From positions 1,612,001-1,676,000 of the forward strand of contig CBDFIW010000004.1 in NCBI GenBank assembly GCA_965248255.1: 64,000 bases of DNA, read 5' to 3'. Positions within the stretch are counted from its first letter, which is position 1. The number at the start of each line of letters is the position of its first letter. This DNA comes from JAKZVK01 sp965248255. GTDB taxonomy: Bacteria > Acidobacteriota > Terriglobia > Bryobacterales > UBA6623. The position numbers and the translations under genes were made by a program. Below are positions 1 through 7,956 of the stretch, in pieces. The notes under the pieces are model-generated. The model saw only the letters and a list, made by a program, of their open reading frames with translations. It had not been told where the DNA came from and searched no databases.

Positions 1-33
1 CACGTCGCCGACCAGGATGCGAATGTCTTTCAT
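1..33 (-). CDS. 5' end of an unidentified phage-operon gene (partial)
   Basis: An ATG at 33-31 overlaps the TGA stop of the upstream gene (ATGA arrangement), and eleven codons are visible before the window ends (MKDIRILVGDV). The tight coupling suggests it is the next cistron of the phage-type operon. The ILVGDV start resembles the first strand of some DNA methyltransferases, which often begin this way before a GD(A/V)xxxLxxLP stretch, but eleven residues cannot establish that. Confidence 0.35.
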   Translation of the reverse strand, partial: MKDIRILVGDV

Positions 34-608
34 GCCGCCTTGAGTTCCACCAGCCATGGCTCCCGAGAGCCGCGCGGCGTCGCCAGTCCCTCCAGCGCGA
101 ACTGGCAGCCGTGTTCAATCGGGGCGATGCCCGACGGATCGCTGACGGGCCACACCACGGCGCAGCCCGCGAGCGGCTTCATCCAGACCCAGCTGCGGGG
201 GAAATAGAGCTCGCCGCCCTCGTAATCGTGGTTCAGAAACAGCATCCAACGCCGTGCCGCGGGTGACTTGATATCCGGCCGCAACCGCGGCGGACGGACG
301 CCGCTGTCGCGCTTGACCAGACGTGTCTCCACGGCAACATCGTTGCCGGCGAGGTCCCGCCGCACGCAGTCGATCAGATCGGCGATCAGCGTGTAGCTCG
401 GCCGCCGGAGAACAACCGTCTCGATGTCACGCGGGCCGAGCTCGGGTTTTCCGCAAAGGCCCGCGGCGATCTGTCCCAAGTTGATGAGTTGCAGGCACTC
501 CTGTGGCTGCACAAACCCCTCGATGTAGCGGATGCGGTGTTTTTCCCGGGTGCGTGTCACCGACAACCACTGCGGCGGCAGTTTCTTCGCAAATTCGGCG
601 TATTCCAT
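30..608 (-). CDS. Prolyl-4-hydroxylase-like (2OG-Fe(II) oxygenase fold) protein, probably degenerate
   Basis: A 192-aa protein beginning 2 nt after the primase stop. The C-terminal half contains LFLNHDYEGGELYFP followed by MKPLAGCAVVWP and PIEHGCQFALEG. This matches the order seen in P4Hc-type 2-oxoglutarate/Fe(II) oxygenases: a YLN-x-FeGGeT-F strand pair, a P-x-AG strand, then the distal metal-ligand His. The usual HxD metal pair should precede the YLN strand, but that stretch (about residues 95-120) has no histidine. Either the protein is a catalytically dead relative or the ligands differ. The N-terminal 90 residues are unrecognised. Its position in a replication operon suggests a phage accessory role. 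The fold call is by eye and moderate. Confidence 0.45.
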   Translation of the reverse strand: MEYAEFAKKLPPQWLSVTRTREKHRIRYIEGFVQPQECLQLINLGQIAAGLCGKPELGPRDIETVVLRRPSYTLIADLIDCVRRDLAGNDVAVETRLVKRDSGVRPPRLRPDIKSPAARRWMLFLNHDYEGGELYFPRSWVWMKPLAGCAVVWPVSDPSGIAPIEHGCQFALEGLATPRGSREPWLVELKAA

Positions 609-609
609 G

Positions 610-3102
610 TCAGTCTTCCTCCGGCACGGCGCTGCCCAGATCGACCCCGTGCTGCTTGCACACCTCGATCGGGATGCGTACGGCGCGCATCCGCATGCGG
701 TGGAAGCGCAGCGGATACGTCGTCACCGAGGCCCCCTGGAGCTGCCCTAGCAGCCGCCGCAGGTCGACGTTTTCAAACGCCGTGCGTCGTAGTTCGTTGA
801 GAAGTGAGGGGTGCGCGGTGGCGATCACCAAGGCGTCGTCGTCGTCGAGCCGCACGCCGTAGCTCGCCGGCAGCTTGACGTCATGCTTCACCGGATCGCT
901 CAGCAGGTCGAGAAGCGGCGCCCGCTCCACACCCTGCGCCTGCACGCGCAGATTGAGGATTTCCCGTAGCGCGTCGCCGGCGTCGTTGCGCGCCGTTCCG
1001 ACATGAGCGTCGGAGAGTGGCGGCACTATTCCCCTCTCGCCCGTCCACCAACGCCAACCGGCCGTGAGCGCGCCACCGATCAGGCTGCCGCGCGTTCCGT
1101 GGCCGATGCGCATCATCTCGCGCGAGACCGACACGGCCTCCTCGACGATCTCGTGCCCCTCATGAATCAGCGCCGTGCGGATGCGCTCGCTGGCGCCGTT
1201 CGCCAACGAGTCGTCGATGCCACGTTCGACCGCCGGCCAGTCCTCGACGCCCTCTTGCGAGAGATGGACCAGCTGGAAGCGGCTGGCGTCGGCCGCCCGC
1301 AGGTTCGCCAGCTTGGTCGAACTCATGCAGACCGAGAAGCGCGGGTTCAAGGTCTGCACAGCGTCGCCGTCGGCGCGGATCCTCTCTCCGTCCCCACCCG
1401 CGGCGATCCGTATCACGTCCATCAACCCCTCGATCCACCGCCGGTCGGGTTCGGCCTCGTCGAGAATCAGCGGCAGGGAATCCGAGCGCATGCGCCGCGC
1501 GATCGCCGCCGGGGTGGCGTCCGCCACGCGCACCACCATGGGACCCAGCAGACGGGCCGCGACGCGCTTCAACAGCCAACTCTTGCCCGTCTCGGCCGCC
1601 GCCGCCATCCAGATATGAGGCCGCCACTCCAAGGCGCCGCCGACGACGCTGGACACCAGCCAGCCGAGAAAGCGCCTGCCGTCCAATGGCTGCCGCCAGC
1701 GGTAACGCTCGACGGCCTCGGCGACGCGCTTGCGCTCGGCGGGCTTGGCGCTTTGCTCGGCGACATTAATGCGCGCGCCGGTGACGCAGTGCCAGCCGCC
1801 CTCCAGGCTGTCGAGTTCCTGTTCTCTGCCGTCGACCAGCAGGCGGTCGCCCAGATTCCACACGTAGCGGCCCTTGTCGGTGCGGAAGTAGCCCCGCCCG
1901 ACCACCCGCGAGAGGTCGATTTGGCCTTGACGATCCGCCGCGCGGATCAGCGCCGACCCCACCGAATGACAGACCGGCCGCGTCAGCGATGGCTCTCGTA
2001 GGGTTTCGAGCCACCAGTTGTAGGCGGCCAGTGAGATCAAGGTCGAGGATTGCGTGAGCGCCGGGCGCGAATAGAGCAGGATGCGGTGCGTGCGCAGCTT
2101 CACGGCCACGCTGTCGGCAGCATTGCCGAGGATGCGGAAATACTGGTTCTCAGCGACGATGGCCGGTGGTGGAGGCGGCGGTTCCTTCTTTTTCTTCGGC
2201 TGCTTCGGATCGGCCTGCTTTTCCCGTGCCTGCTCGGCCTCGGGCGATTTCCAGGGCGCGGCCAGGCGGCCGAGCCAGTTCTGGGCGGCTTGCCGGCCGC
2301 CGCCCTCGGCGATCTCGTCGGCGATGTCACGGTGATCCTCTCCCTCGGGCAGGGCGACCCTAATGTCCGAGCACCCCAGCGCGCCGAGGTGCTCGGCGAG
2401 GGCCAGCATGCACCCTCGGCCATCGCTGTCGGCGTCGGAGACCAGCAGCACGCGGCGGCCGCCGAGCGGCGACCAATCGGTGCGTTTCCATGACTTCGCG
2501 CCTCCCGCCCAACTCGTCACGACCACCTTGGGGAAAGTCGCGGTCACAGCGTCGGCGCACTTTTCGCCCTCGACGACCATCACTTGCTTGTCACGGGGCG
2601 CTTGGGCCATCTCCCACAAGCGGTACAGCGGCCGTCCTTCGCTGAGCGCCAACTGGACGTTCCAGCCGTCTTTGCCGTTGCGCTTTGCCGGTGTGTAGGG
2701 CAGGCACTTCGGACCCTTGGCGAAGCGGCAGATCGTGAAGGCGGGTGTCCCGTCAGCCAGCAGGTAGCGATGCCGCGCGACTGCGTCGTCGGGCAGGCGC
2801 GGGACCCAATGCGGCGGCTCTTTCTTGCGCGGTTTTGGCTGCGCCGGCTGACGGCCGTTCTGCAACGCGCCCTTGACCGCCCGCAGTGCATTCTTCTGGC
2901 TCCAGCCGTGCTTTTTCTGCAAGTAGGTCACGGCGTCCCCTTCCGCGCCGCAGCCGTGGCAGCAGTAGACGTCCTTGTCGACGTTGACGCTCATCGACGG
3001 CTTCTTGTCGTCGTGAAAGGGGCATTTCGCCATGCGCTGCTGCCCCTTGCCGCGCAGCGTGACGCCGTCCTCGCGCAGTAGGTCAACTAGCTTTTGAGTC
3101 AT
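610..3102 (-). CDS. Phage-type DNA primase-helicase (CHC2 zinc finger, Toprim-like, P-loop ATPase)
   Basis: An 830-aa protein. Residues 27-51 carry a CHC2-type zinc site (C27, H30, C48, C51), which in primases binds template DNA. A Toprim-like segment follows at about residues 170-260, with VMVVEGEKCADA and the acidic VLLVSDADSDG. A lysine/proline-rich linker (about 290-315) leads to a C-terminal ATPase with P-loop AAAETGKS near residue 500 and an acidic LILDEAEPD. This architecture fits bifunctional primase-helicases of phages and plasmids, which synthesise primers and unwind the fork. Its first 20 nt overlap the end of the helicase gene, so translation is probably coupled. Confidence 0.75.
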   Translation of the reverse strand: MTQKLVDLLREDGVTLRGKGQQRMAKCPFHDDKKPSMSVNVDKDVYCCHGCGAEGDAVTYLQKKHGWSQKNALRAVKGALQNGRQPAQPKPRKKEPPHWVPRLPDDAVARHRYLLADGTPAFTICRFAKGPKCLPYTPAKRNGKDGWNVQLALSEGRPLYRLWEMAQAPRDKQVMVVEGEKCADAVTATFPKVVVTSWAGGAKSWKRTDWSPLGGRRVLLVSDADSDGRGCMLALAEHLGALGCSDIRVALPEGEDHRDIADEIAEGGGRQAAQNWLGRLAAPWKSPEAEQAREKQADPKQPKKKKEPPPPPPAIVAENQYFRILGNAADSVAVKLRTHRILLYSRPALTQSSTLISLAAYNWWLETLREPSLTRPVCHSVGSALIRAADRQGQIDLSRVVGRGYFRTDKGRYVWNLGDRLLVDGREQELDSLEGGWHCVTGARINVAEQSAKPAERKRVAEAVERYRWRQPLDGRRFLGWLVSSVVGGALEWRPHIWMAAAAETGKSWLLKRVAARLLGPMVVRVADATPAAIARRMRSDSLPLILDEAEPDRRWIEGLMDVIRIAAGGDGERIRADGDAVQTLNPRFSVCMSSTKLANLRAADASRFQLVHLSQEGVEDWPAVERGIDDSLANGASERIRTALIHEGHEIVEEAVSVSREMMRIGHGTRGSLIGGALTAGWRWWTGERGIVPPLSDAHVGTARNDAGDALREILNLRVQAQGVERAPLLDLLSDPVKHDVKLPASYGVRLDDDDALVIATAHPSLLNELRRTAFENVDLRRLLGQLQGASVTTYPLRFHRMRMRAVRIPIEVCKQHGVDLGSAVPEED

Positions 3103-4498
3103 TCTCGATCGGTACCTTCAGCACGGCCGCGAGAGTTCGCGCCCAGCCCGGCTTGAAGCCGAAGTCCTCGCCGATTCTGACCAGCCCCCGGTATCCCTCC
3201 CGTCTGCGCATGACAGCGGCGATGCGCGTTTTCATTGCACGCCGGGAAATCTTTGGACCGCGCTCGGACGGCGCGGCATCGCTCAGTTCGGTCTCAACCT
3301 CGACCGGGGCGGGCAAGACATGTTCGGCGCCGCAGGAGGGGCAGGCCGACAGGCGTGAGGGGTAGACCTCGGCGCACTCCGAGCAGCAGCGCTGACGCTG
3401 GGCGGCCGGGCGCTTATCGACGGTCGTGCCCTGTCTGGTTCCGTCGAGATCCCAGTGCCGGTTTTCCTCCGGCAGGCCGAGGTCCCAGGAGTTGCCGGCT
3501 AAGTCGAGCAACAGGGCGGTTTTTCCTTTTCCGGGCCGCATCGCGCGGCCCGCCTGCTGCAAGTACATCGTGACGCTCTTGGTCGGGCGGGCCGCCATGA
3601 TCACTTCGCATTCGGGCACGTCGGTGCCCTCGGAGATCAGATCCACGTTCGAGACGACCTGGATCAAGCCCTCGCCGAACTCCTTGAGCACCAGGTCGCG
3701 GCGCCGCACGTCCGTCTCGGCGTCGATGTGCTCGGCCCGGAAGCCCTCTTTCTTCAAGCTCTCGACCACCGCCTTGCTGTGGCGCCGGTTCACGGCGAAG
3801 AAGATGGCCCGCTTGCCGGCCCCATAGCGGCGGTAAGCCGCTGCTCCGGCCGCGATCACCTGATCGGTCAACCGCTCGTCGAGGTCCTTCTTGTTCCAAT
3901 CGCCCGCTATCGTGCGGACACCGGCGGTCGACAGACCCTGTACGGGACGCAGGACCCGCATCGGAGCTAGATGGCCCCGCTCGACCAGCTCAACGATCGA
4001 TGGACCCTGTACCAGAGCGTCGAAGTGATCGCCCAACGGTTTTCCGTCGAGCCGTCCCGGCGTCGCCGTCAGGCCGAGCACCCTGGTCGAGGGGAAGCGG
4101 TTCAGCACGTTCTCCCAGGTTTTCGCCTTCACGTGGTGCGCCTCGTCGACGATCACGAGGTTGGGTTTCAGCCAGTGGGTCTCGCGGCGGTTGATGGACT
4201 GCACCGAGGCGATCTGGAAACGCGCCCAGCGTGTCTCGGCGTGGCCGGCGGCGATGATGCCGTATTGGTCGCCCAGCCCCGCTTGGGTGAGCGTCTTGGC
4301 GAACTGGCGCACCAGCTCGCGGCGATGGACCAGCACCAACGCCTGCTTGCCGTTCTCGGCCAGCCTGGAGGCGATATAGCCGGCCACGATCGTCTTGCCC
4401 GCCCCGGTAGGCAGCTGGTAGACGACGGCACGGACGCGCCGCAGCTCTTGCCGCAGTCGGGAGACGTCCTCCAGCTGATAGTCATGCGGGGTGAGCAT
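3083..4498 (-). CDS. DEAD/DEAH-box superfamily 2 helicase with C-terminal zinc motif
   Basis: A 471-aa SF2 helicase. Visible motifs are Walker A LPTGAGKT (29-36), DEAH in VIVDEAHHVK (about 115), motif III in LTATPGR, and motif VI QQAGRAMRPG. The C-terminal region has two CxxC pairs (CSEC and CPSC, about 373-392) that probably bind zinc, then a basic segment. Such ComF/RecG-like helicases are common in phage replication modules next to a primase and a single-strand annealing protein. The start overlaps the end of the Rad50-like gene by 17 nt, and the stop overlaps the primase start. Confidence 0.75.
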   Translation of the reverse strand: MLTPHDYQLEDVSRLRQELRRVRAVVYQLPTGAGKTIVAGYIASRLAENGKQALVLVHRRELVRQFAKTLTQAGLGDQYGIIAAGHAETRWARFQIASVQSINRRETHWLKPNLVIVDEAHHVKAKTWENVLNRFPSTRVLGLTATPGRLDGKPLGDHFDALVQGPSIVELVERGHLAPMRVLRPVQGLSTAGVRTIAGDWNKKDLDERLTDQVIAAGAAAYRRYGAGKRAIFFAVNRRHSKAVVESLKKEGFRAEHIDAETDVRRRDLVLKEFGEGLIQVVSNVDLISEGTDVPECEVIMAARPTKSVTMYLQQAGRAMRPGKGKTALLLDLAGNSWDLGLPEENRHWDLDGTRQGTTVDKRPAAQRQRCCSECAEVYPSRLSACPSCGAEHVLPAPVEVETELSDAAPSERGPKISRRAMKTRIAAVMRRREGYRGLVRIGEDFGFKPGWARTLAAVLKVPIENDSKAS

Positions 4499-6251
4499 CG
4501 GGGATCCTCCCTTCCTCTACCGTGACCGTGGCCCAACGCTGGGGAAACAGTTCGCGCCCTCCGGTGGCGCAAATGATCACCGACAAGCCGCTCTCGGCGG
4601 CAAGGGCGTCGCACAACACGACCAGCTGCGTCAGCCCATCGGCGTCGAGCACATCCGCTCCGTCCAGAACGGCGTAGTTATTGCCCAGCGCCAGCGCGAC
4701 CCCGGCCTGAAGCGCTGTCTGCGCCCGCCACTGCTCCGAAGTCGAGCACAGCGCCACGGGCCGCTCCCCGGCACTGACGGCGTAGGATTGGTCGAGCTTG
4801 ACCAGCGGCCAGTTAGTTAACTCATGCACCCGCCGAAGGCCCCTCGCCAACCGCCCCAAGCCCTCCTTCATGGCGCGGCCGCGGATGCCGCGTGGCCCAA
4901 GCAAGTCCGCGATCAGCGAGTAGGAGGCGCCCGAGCGGTGGGCTTCGGTGGCTTCGGCGCGCTTTTGGATCAGATTCAGCGCCTCACGCCGCGACTCGAC
5001 CTCTTGTTCGGCCAGCGCGATCCGCTCCTCGGACTCGTCCGCCTTGACCGGGCTGTCCGCGCCACCGGCTTGCGCTTCCGCCGCCCGTAGATCCGCGGCA
5101 ACATCGGCCCTGGCTTCCTCGGCCCGCTCGCGCTGCTTGAGAATCGGCAGGCCCTTCTGCTTCGCCGCGGTCAGCTTCTGGCGTAGAAAGTCGAGTCTTT
5201 CGCTGAGTTCCTCTCCGCGCTTCTCCCACTCCCCGATACGCTGCTGGAGGGCCGCGTCGTCCTCCGCCGCGTAGAGCGCGTGATCCCGCACCACGATCTT
5301 TCCGCCGCACAAAGGACAGGGCCTGCCGTCGCTCGGCTGGGGCTTCGAGCGCTGGTGCTCTTTGTATTTGTCCTTCGCTTCGATACCGTCCGTTCGAATC
5401 CCGGCGATCTCTTCCTCGACCGCATCCGCCGCTTTTCTGACCTCGTCGAGCCGCCGGGCCGCATCGTCCCTTCTTTCGCGCAGCCCGGGCAGCCGCGCGG
5501 CGGCGTTTTGCGCCTGTTGCGCTTCCGCTGCCGAGACCGCTCCCGAGACATGAAGCGCCTGCAGAACGTCCCGCGCGTCACCGAGCGCGGCTTCGGCCTC
5601 GAGCGGCGTTACGCCGTCGTAGTCCGACCTCCAGCCGGCAGGCGTCCAGTTGGGGGCCTTCGCCGTGCCGTATGGTTCGCCCGTGATCGAGGACCAGTCG
5701 CGCTTGCTTTCCTTCGCCTTGGCCCGGTAAACTCCCTCGACCGACTCCCACCCCTGCTCCCGCAGGACCTCGATGACATCCGCCACCATGCGCTCGCCGG
5801 CGAGAGCGGAGCGCAGTTCCTTCTTCAGCTCGTCCTCGATGTGCTCGGGCAGCGGCAGGAAAGCCGACTCCCAGATCTCCCCGCGGGCGCGGGCAGTGGC
5901 GCGGGAGATGAAATCCGTTAGTCCGACAGCTGCACGGTGCAGCGGCGGGGGAGCCTCGGCGAACACCCTCATAGCCTTTTCCGCCAACACCCAACGGAGG
6001 TACTCCGCTCCGCCTGGACCCGACAGCAGGACCTCACCGTAGTCGGTCCCCTCGCGGAGGTAGGGTTTCGCGGTCGGCGCCAGCCCTAGAGGATTAGCCT
6101 CGCGCGACAGCACCGAGCCGATCGCCGTGGCGAGCGACGTCTTGCCCGCGGCGTTCGGGCCGGCGATGCCCAGCGGCGCGGCTTTCGGCAGGGGGATCGC
6201 CGCCTGCTCGATGCCCAGCACGTTGCTGACGGTGACGACAAGCTCCGCCAT
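4482..6251 (-). CDS. Rad50/SbcC-like coiled-coil ATPase with zinc hook
   Basis: A 589-aa ABC/SMC-type ATPase. It has an N-terminal Walker A GPNAAGKT (31-38), a long heptad-like coiled-coil region, and a CPLCGG hook near residue 310 (CxxC, the Rad50 zinc-hook pattern). A second coil follows, then a C-terminal signature-like STSEQWR and a Walker B-like VLDGADVLDADG. Rad50-like proteins pair with nucleases in DNA end processing. No SbcD/Mre11 gene is visible, so the adjacent PD-(D/E)XK nuclease may be the functional partner (inference). A GTG lies one codon upstream; the ATG at 6251 is used here. The start overlaps the RecT stop region. Confidence 0.7.
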   Translation of the reverse strand: MAELVVTVSNVLGIEQAAIPLPKAAPLGIAGPNAAGKTSLATAIGSVLSREANPLGLAPTAKPYLREGTDYGEVLLSGPGGAEYLRWVLAEKAMRVFAEAPPPLHRAAVGLTDFISRATARARGEIWESAFLPLPEHIEDELKKELRSALAGERMVADVIEVLREQGWESVEGVYRAKAKESKRDWSSITGEPYGTAKAPNWTPAGWRSDYDGVTPLEAEAALGDARDVLQALHVSGAVSAAEAQQAQNAAARLPGLRERRDDAARRLDEVRKAADAVEEEIAGIRTDGIEAKDKYKEHQRSKPQPSDGRPCPLCGGKIVVRDHALYAAEDDAALQQRIGEWEKRGEELSERLDFLRQKLTAAKQKGLPILKQRERAEEARADVAADLRAAEAQAGGADSPVKADESEERIALAEQEVESRREALNLIQKRAEATEAHRSGASYSLIADLLGPRGIRGRAMKEGLGRLARGLRRVHELTNWPLVKLDQSYAVSAGERPVALCSTSEQWRAQTALQAGVALALGNNYAVLDGADVLDADGLTQLVVLCDALAAESGLSVIICATGGRELFPQRWATVTVEEGRIPDAHPA

Positions 6252-6253
6252 CA

Positions 6254-7108
6254 CTAGAACTCGTCGCCTCCCCAGCGATCCGTGTCGTTGGGTTCGTTAT
6301 CTTGTTCTTGCGGCGCAGGTCCTTCGATCTGTTCCGGCTCGGGCTTGCCGTTTTGTTCCTGCCTGGCCTGCCAATCGCCGCCGCCTTGCGATTCCATCTC
6401 CACCGCGGACGTGTCCGCTTCCTCTGATGCCGGCCAGAAGTCATCCATCGCTGTGCGGGCTAGACCACGGATCGGCAAGCGCTTCAGCAGCGTCCGCAGC
6501 GCCGTTTTTTCGGCCATCTGCGCGTAGTCCGTTACCCAGGGGCCGTCGTTGCGCGCCGGAGAACGCTTCCTGCGAGCATCGATCTCATCGCGGGAGAGGA
6601 CCGTGAATTCCGGCTCTGGATTGCCCGGTATGTGGGCCACGGCGTAGGCCGCGATGATCTCTTTGTCATCGCGCCCGCCATCCAGCTTCGTGACGTGGCG
6701 TAAGACCGGGTGTAGCCCGTCCTCATACTCGAACTCATCGGCAACGTAGACGCAGCGCGCCCGCAGCACAATCCCCTTGATGGACTCACGGCACTTGTCG
6801 AGCATGCCGCCGATCATGATGTCGAGACGCGCCCTCCGCTTCCCGCCGCTTTTGGGTTTGACGGGAACGATCACGGCGGAGTGGCCGTCGGGCATCAAGC
6901 CGCGTTCCGCGCAGGCGAGCAGCGCCCGCCGCAGCGACTGGGCATCGCACTCGCCGATCCTGGGGTTCGTCAGCAGGGCGTTGAGCGCCACCCGTGAGAA
7001 ATAGTCGGGACTGACGTTGATTCGCTTAAGGTGCGGCTCGGCGTCGACCGCGGCGCGCTCAACTGTTTGTCTGCATACTTGAAGTTGTTCTTTGGATTGA
7101 CTTGGCAT
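6254..7108 (-). CDS. recT: RecT-family single-strand annealing recombinase
   Basis: A 284-aa protein in the RecT style: an early LNALLTNPRIGECDAQSLRR helix region, GLMPDGHSAVIVP, an MIGGMLDKCR stretch, and YAQMAEKTALRTLLKRLP near the C-terminal part of the core. The last 60 residues are acidic and proline-rich. RecT proteins anneal complementary strands after a partner exonuclease exposes single-stranded DNA. The start was chosen at 7108, where AGAAGGA sits 6 nt upstream; an in-frame ATG at 7165 lacks this. The gene lies entirely downstream of, and partly overlapping, the putative nuclease gene, matching the RecE/RecT-type pairing of an exonuclease with an annealing protein. Confidence 0.75.
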   Translation of the reverse strand: MPSQSKEQLQVCRQTVERAAVDAEPHLKRINVSPDYFSRVALNALLTNPRIGECDAQSLRRALLACAERGLMPDGHSAVIVPVKPKSGGKRRARLDIMIGGMLDKCRESIKGIVLRARCVYVADEFEYEDGLHPVLRHVTKLDGGRDDKEIIAAYAVAHIPGNPEPEFTVLSRDEIDARRKRSPARNDGPWVTDYAQMAEKTALRTLLKRLPIRGLARTAMDDFWPASEEADTSAVEMESQGGGDWQARQEQNGKPEPEQIEGPAPQEQDNEPNDTDRWGGDEF

Positions 7109-7821
7109 GTTGTTCCTTCTTTCTGTCGTGGAAGCACCCGCGAGGCACAATCGCTCACCCGGCATTGGGTGCAGTGCACGCCGGGATTGGGCAGCGGCTC
7201 GCTGCCGCCGTCGAAGAGTTCAACGACGCGCCGCACCACCGCCATCGCGTCCGCCCTGGCCGGGCCGGAGGGACGGAATTCGATGTGCGCCGCCTCGGGC
7301 CTGCCGACGCGCGGGCGCGGGCAGGCGATCAGGCCGACCGAGGCAGGCCCTTCGCCCTCGGCCTCGAGCGCCGCGGCATAGGCTCCCAGTTGCAGCCAGG
7401 AGTGGTAGGCGGCATGGCCGGTCTTGACATCGAGCACGGCCTTGCCGAGCCCGGTATCGACCACGAAGTCGCACGTTCCCGTGATCACTGCGCCCTCGAT
7501 CAGCGCGCGGACCGGCATCTCGCGTGCCAGCACCTTCCAGCCGACTGGATCGACCGTGGCCTCGATCGCTTTGACGACCATGTTGATCTGTGCCTTCGCG
7601 TGCCTTGCGGTCGGCGTGCGGTCATCGAAGAGTGCCGGCTCCGGCATGGCGGGAAGCTCTTCCCCCGCCAGCCTGGCGTGTACCGCCGAGCCGATCCAGG
7701 ACGCAATATGCTCCCCGGCGAAGGGCTTGGCTTCGGGGTGCAGGCAGTCCCACATCGCCCGCCGCTCGCAGCTCCGCCAAGCAGCCAGACGCGAAGGATG
7801 AATCTCAACGCACCCGTACAC
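6970..7821 (-). CDS. Cas4/RecB-like PD-(D/E)XK nuclease with probable 4Fe-4S cysteines
   Basis: A 283-aa protein. The nuclease core shows GTCDFVVD (D118) and AVLDVKTG (D131, K133), the D...DxK pattern of PD-(D/E)XK exonucleases. C18 near the N-terminus and C217, C220, C225 near the C-terminus reproduce the one-plus-three cysteine layout of the iron-sulfur cluster in Cas4/AddB-type nucleases. It is first in the operon and is probably the exonuclease partner of RecT. After the cysteine cluster, 46 more residues overlap the start of recT by 139 nt in another frame. That is unusually long, so the true stop may have been altered by a frameshift. No cas genes are nearby. Confidence 0.65.
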   Translation of the reverse strand: MYGCVEIHPSRLAAWRSCERRAMWDCLHPEAKPFAGEHIASWIGSAVHARLAGEELPAMPEPALFDDRTPTARHAKAQINMVVKAIEATVDPVGWKVLAREMPVRALIEGAVITGTCDFVVDTGLGKAVLDVKTGHAAYHSWLQLGAYAAALEAEGEGPASVGLIACPRPRVGRPEAAHIEFRPSGPARADAMAVVRRVVELFDGGSEPLPNPGVHCTQCRVSDCASRVLPRQKEGTTCQVNPKNNFKYADKQLSAPRSTPSRTLSESTSVPTISHGWRSTPC

Positions 7822-7871
7822 GCCGGCCCCTCTCTAAAAAAACTGGGAATGGAAACGGGGCGCGGACAGAA

Positions 7872-7942
7872 TTGTCCAAATGTTTGTCCAAATACTGAGT
7901 GTTGGTGGGTGTGGATAGGATTATTTGAACACTGTATTCAAA
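7872..7942. promoter_or_regulatory. Putative operator/promoter region of the phage-type operon
   Basis: The 135 nt upstream of the nuclease gene hold a direct repeat TTGTCCAAAT at 7872-7881 and 7884-7893 (12-nt period). They also hold an inverted repeat TTTGAA-N7-TTCAAA at 7924-7942. Both are AT-rich relative to the surroundings and sit where the operon promoter should be. They look like binding sites for a repressor or activator, but no regulator gene is visible in the window and no clear -35/-10 pair was found. Confidence 0.4.
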
Positions 7943-7956
7943 CCAGTTAGCATCTA

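Noticed and set aside
5380..5400. GTTCGAATCCCGGCGA resembling a tRNA T-arm
   Set aside because: It lies inside the Rad50-like coding sequence and no cloverleaf or acceptor stem can be drawn around it.
2050..5921. Long plus-strand frames opposite the phage operon genes
   Set aside because: They are antisense shadows of well-supported genes with clear motifs on the minus strand.
6970..7821. Cas4-like nuclease as evidence for a CRISPR-Cas locus
   Set aside because: No cas1, cas2, effector or repeat-spacer array is visible; the neighbours are RecT and phage replication proteins.
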